In this document: positions 37,030-39,392 of the stretch, in pieces
How positions within the stretch are numbered: the stretch's first letter is position 1
Layout of the letters: every line of letters begins with the position of its first letter
Source: Desulfobacteraceae bacterium
GTDB taxonomy: Bacteria > Desulfobacterota > Desulfobacteria > Desulfobacterales > ETH-SRB1
NCBI GenBank assembly: GCA_013792055.1
Contig: VMSQ01000287.1
Span: 1 to 39,392, forward strand
Length of the DNA: 39,392 nt
Reading direction: 5' to 3'
Position numbers and translations under genes: made by a program
Notes under the pieces: model-generated
What the model was told of the DNA's origin: nothing
What the model saw: the letters and a program-made list of their open reading frames with translations, nothing else
Database searches by the model: none

Positions 37030-37548
37030 CTAAATCCTCTTAGAGTGCCACAGTTCCTCTTTGAGCCGCTCGAATACGTTGTAGACGATCGGGCAAACTG
37101 AGCAGTTATTCACCACCTGGATGAGCCTGAAGACGAACTCGTCCTTGTGCAAGTGCGGGAACGAACGGCAGTCATCAGGACGTGCATCGTAGACCGTGCA
37201 GCAGTTGTCTTGGAGGAAGGGGCACGGCTTCTGCCGGAAACAGTATGCATCCTCGTCTTCGGTCGGTCGGAGGTGCGTGGCGGTCAGTTCCGAAGGTGAG
37301 ATCCCGAGGCAACTCGCCAGCCGTGTTACATCCTCCTCCGAAAGCTTCGGTGAGACTTCCTTGCAGCAGTTCGCGCAGGTACCACAGTCTATCTGCCGGG
37401 CGATGTCTTTGTAGTGCCGGTGAGCAATGCTGTCCAGTTCCTTGACAGACAGATCGACGCCCTTGAGAAACGTCCGGAAACGCCAATTCTGGTCTTCTTT
37501 GGCCTCAGCAAGCTCGCGCACTCGCTCAATGTCGGTTTCGATGTGCAT
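37030..37548 (-). CDS. YkgJ-family cysteine cluster protein
   Basis: CGTCANCCKEVSPKLSEEDVTRLA; CPFLQDNCCTVYDARPDDCRSFPHL. Confidence 0.88.
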   Translation of the reverse strand: MHIETDIERVRELAEAKEDQNWRFRTFLKGVDLSVKELDSIAHRHYKDIARQIDCGTCANCCKEVSPKLSEEDVTRLASCLGISPSELTATHLRPTEDEDAYCFRQKPCPFLQDNCCTVYDARPDDCRSFPHLHKDEFVFRLIQVVNNCSVCPIVYNVFERLKEELWHSKRI

Positions 37549-37643
37549 GAATCCCTTTCGTGCAGAACCTATTCTTGAAGAACGATTTCAAATTGACTTA
37601 TTTATGGATGTGCCGCAAGTCTATTCAGTGTTAATCTATTCCC

Positions 37644-37943
37644 ATTTGGCCGATTTGCCAATATTGGCATTTTGACCAAATAGCGATGATTTTAAGCATG
37701 TAGCACGGATAACGCCCCATAAAAAAGCTATTTACCCATTTTGCCAATGCTGGCTTTTTCGGTAAAAGGGTTATGAACTAGGCATTTGACACCCATGATG
37801 CTTTTGAGCAATTGCTTTTTGGCGGATTTGGCAGCGTTGCCATTTCCGCCAAATGCCTATGAAGTTGAGCTCTTTCCATAGATATTATTTCTCAATAAAT
37901 TATCATTTAGGAGATTTGCCATTGTTGGCTTTTCTCCTAAATG
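37644..37943. repeat. Array of four evenly spaced hairpins with shared core
   Basis: Hairpins at 37644-37681, 37731-37766, 37818-37853, 37904-37943; inner TGCCA-NNNN-TGGCA/T (TGGCA-GCGT-TGCCA in third), T-rich symmetric internal loop, outer stems differ but pair. Confidence 0.85.
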
Positions 37944-38228
37944 TATTTAAAAAGATAGCTGAAAAATTTTATGCCTAAAAAACAGTATTTTGGTAATGTT
38001 GTGGGCCTTATGGGACGGGCCTTGAAATATTGATTACTTAAACGTCCCAGTATTCGCTCAAGATTTAATCGACATATCAATTTATCAAGGATGTCCCGAA
38101 ACTACTGCCGAAAACGTTCAAAATGCCGTATTTGTACTTGGCGCAGTGATCTCCGTAATGCTCTATTAAGCAAGTTTTTACGTATCATATAAAGGTCCTT
38201 AAACACATAATGTTCCGGATAACCTGGA

Positions 38229-38264
38229 CAAAAAGCGCAAGCTTTTTGGATCAGAGTTGATCCG
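38229..38264. terminator. Twin hairpins downstream of the 38307 gene
   Basis: aaaaagcgcaagcttttt and ggatcagagttgatcc. Confidence 0.5.
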
Positions 38265-38306
38265 CTTGTCGGGGAATTAATTGGTTGTATCAACTAAAGC
38301 TAATCA

Positions 38307-39149
38307 CTATAAATCTATGGTATTTAACCATTCAGATAAGACTTTATCCATAGCATAAATTGCATTCCTTGCTTTATTTGAATCAAGTTCACCACGTTTA
38401 TGAGCTTGGTTTAATGCCATGTACACCTTTAAAATAGGTTTGGCAGATGCAATCATAATTTGTGCTTTTATTTGATCACTGATATGAGCATGAGCTGCAT
38501 ACTCGATACGTTCTATTCTTGTTACCTGGTCTGGTTTATCTCTTGGCTTTTTTTCCCACCCATTTGATTGCCTGACTTTATCATCTGGGGCGAGTATCCC
38601 AAAAAAGTGATCGTAAGTTTGCCGCATCAGATAAAGCGCAGCGCGTTCAGGATCAGCTCGTGTACTGTGGAGAACTTCCCAAACCTGACGGTAAGTTTTA
38701 GCCAAACTTACATCAAACTTTTCAAGTTGCATAGCTCTTGACTCTGTATCGCCGTGATCTGTAAACGGACAGGGTTTATGTTCGAAATAAAAACCAACTG
38801 GATTAACATCAGCAATTGAAGCGGTATTAACATCAAAGACTTCTCCTGAGCCCACTATTGAAACGAGCCTTTTTTCATTATATTGCAAACTGGCGTTTAA
38901 ATCATTTAATTGCTGGTTATAGGCGTTTAAAAAATCGATCCCACTTGACAATGTTGGAGCAACTTCAGGATCACTACCGTACTTCTCAGAAAGAGAAACC
39001 CAATATGGTTTGGCTGCTACGATACGATCACGTATATAGCCAGTAAGCTTCGCGCCATCACTAAACTTTTTGTGCAATTCATCAGCTGATTTTTCAGTCT
39101 CACCAAATAGAATCGTTATTGCACTGCTATCATTCTTGTCATTGCTCAT
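38307..39149 (-). CDS. Hypothetical helical protein, downstream of probable R-M methylase
   Basis: 280-aa ORF; PERAALYLMRQTYDHFFGILAPDDKVR; no family recognised. Confidence 0.75.
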   Translation of the reverse strand: MSNDKNDSSAITILFGETEKSADELHKKFSDGAKLTGYIRDRIVAAKPYWVSLSEKYGSDPEVAPTLSSGIDFLNAYNQQLNDLNASLQYNEKRLVSIVGSGEVFDVNTASIADVNPVGFYFEHKPCPFTDHGDTESRAMQLEKFDVSLAKTYRQVWEVLHSTRADPERAALYLMRQTYDHFFGILAPDDKVRQSNGWEKKPRDKPDQVTRIERIEYAAHAHISDQIKAQIMIASAKPILKVYMALNQAHKRGELDSNKARNAIYAMDKVLSEWLNTIDL

Positions 39150-39255
39150 TTTCCACTTCCCAACCAGTTAGTATATAGTTTCCGTCTAATATCAAATTTA
39201 AAACCACTTGACGAGTACCATTTTGATTTTTTTATAATTTTTTAATGTGTGTTTT

Positions 39256-39392
39256 TTAAAACAACTTCATTTGTTCTGGTGCATCGGCTTTTTGTTTCTT
39301 TTTGGTTTTTCCTTTTGCGTGCAGGCCGGCTTTCACTTCCTGTTCGTGGATTTCGTGGTTTAGTTTCAAGAGGCGCTTTAGGACTTCTTTTC
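39256..39392 (-). CDS. C-terminus of a probable Eco57I-like DNA methyltransferase, cut by window edge
   Basis: Minus strand reads KEVLKRLLKLNHEIHEQEVKAGLHAKGKTKKKQKADAPEQMKLF*; Leu-rich helix, Lys-rich linker and QMxLF end resemble large type II methylase C-termini. Confidence 0.6.
   Translation of the reverse strand, partial: KEVLKRLLKLNHEIHEQEVKAGLHAKGKTKKKQKADAPEQMKLF

Noticed and set aside
37427-37675. ORFs on the plus strand across the YkgJ gene (37182-37675)
   Set aside because: Antisense to a convincing cysteine-cluster protein, no recognisable motifs.
37644-37943. CRISPR array interpretation of the regular hairpins
   Set aside because: Period is regular but the repeats are not identical and no cas genes are present; reported as a structured array instead.
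1-39392. tRNA or rRNA genes
   Set aside because: No cloverleaf with T-loop GGTTCGAATC-type motif or rRNA sequence was found by eye; the GGTTCAC arrays resemble T-arms superficially but lack the rest of a tRNA.

Overview
The window looks like a chromosomal segment of a Desulfobacterota-like (Desulfobacterales-type) bacterium; this taxonomic impression rests on gene content and repeat style and was not tested. The left edge (1-1261) is accessory DNA: a group II intron 5' segment abutting an attC-like hairpin, a two-ORF putative integron gene cassette (small ORF plus DUF6933-type protein) ending in a second attC-like site, and a truncated hsdM start. The middle (1.3-33.6 kb) is mainly housekeeping: TIGR01777 epimerase, rsmD, coaD, B12-dependent ribonucleotide reductase, pcm, a K+ channel/RCK gene broken by a -1 frameshift at an A8 slippery run, serS, thrC, a LysM protein, a TPR lipoprotein with the pilMNOPQ operon, an Mla/MCE ABC transporter operon, feoA/feoB plus a Fur-FeoA fusion, and a cysC/APH-type kinase pair. 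The right edge (33.6-39.4 kb) is again accessory: a second group II intron 5' fragment, a Kv-type channel, an AAA/DUF4143 ATPase, a Fic C-terminal remnant, a YkgJ-type protein, and the C-terminus of a probable Eco57I-like methylase. The gaps are rich in repeats: a TIR-bearing MITE (about 5 copies, two with readable insertion histories) and several unrelated families of short-unit tandem words arranged as inverted arms. The signal I find hardest to explain is an array of four hairpins at 37644-37943, spaced 86-88 bp centre to centre, with a conserved inner stem-loop and outer stems that differ in sequence but remain paired.
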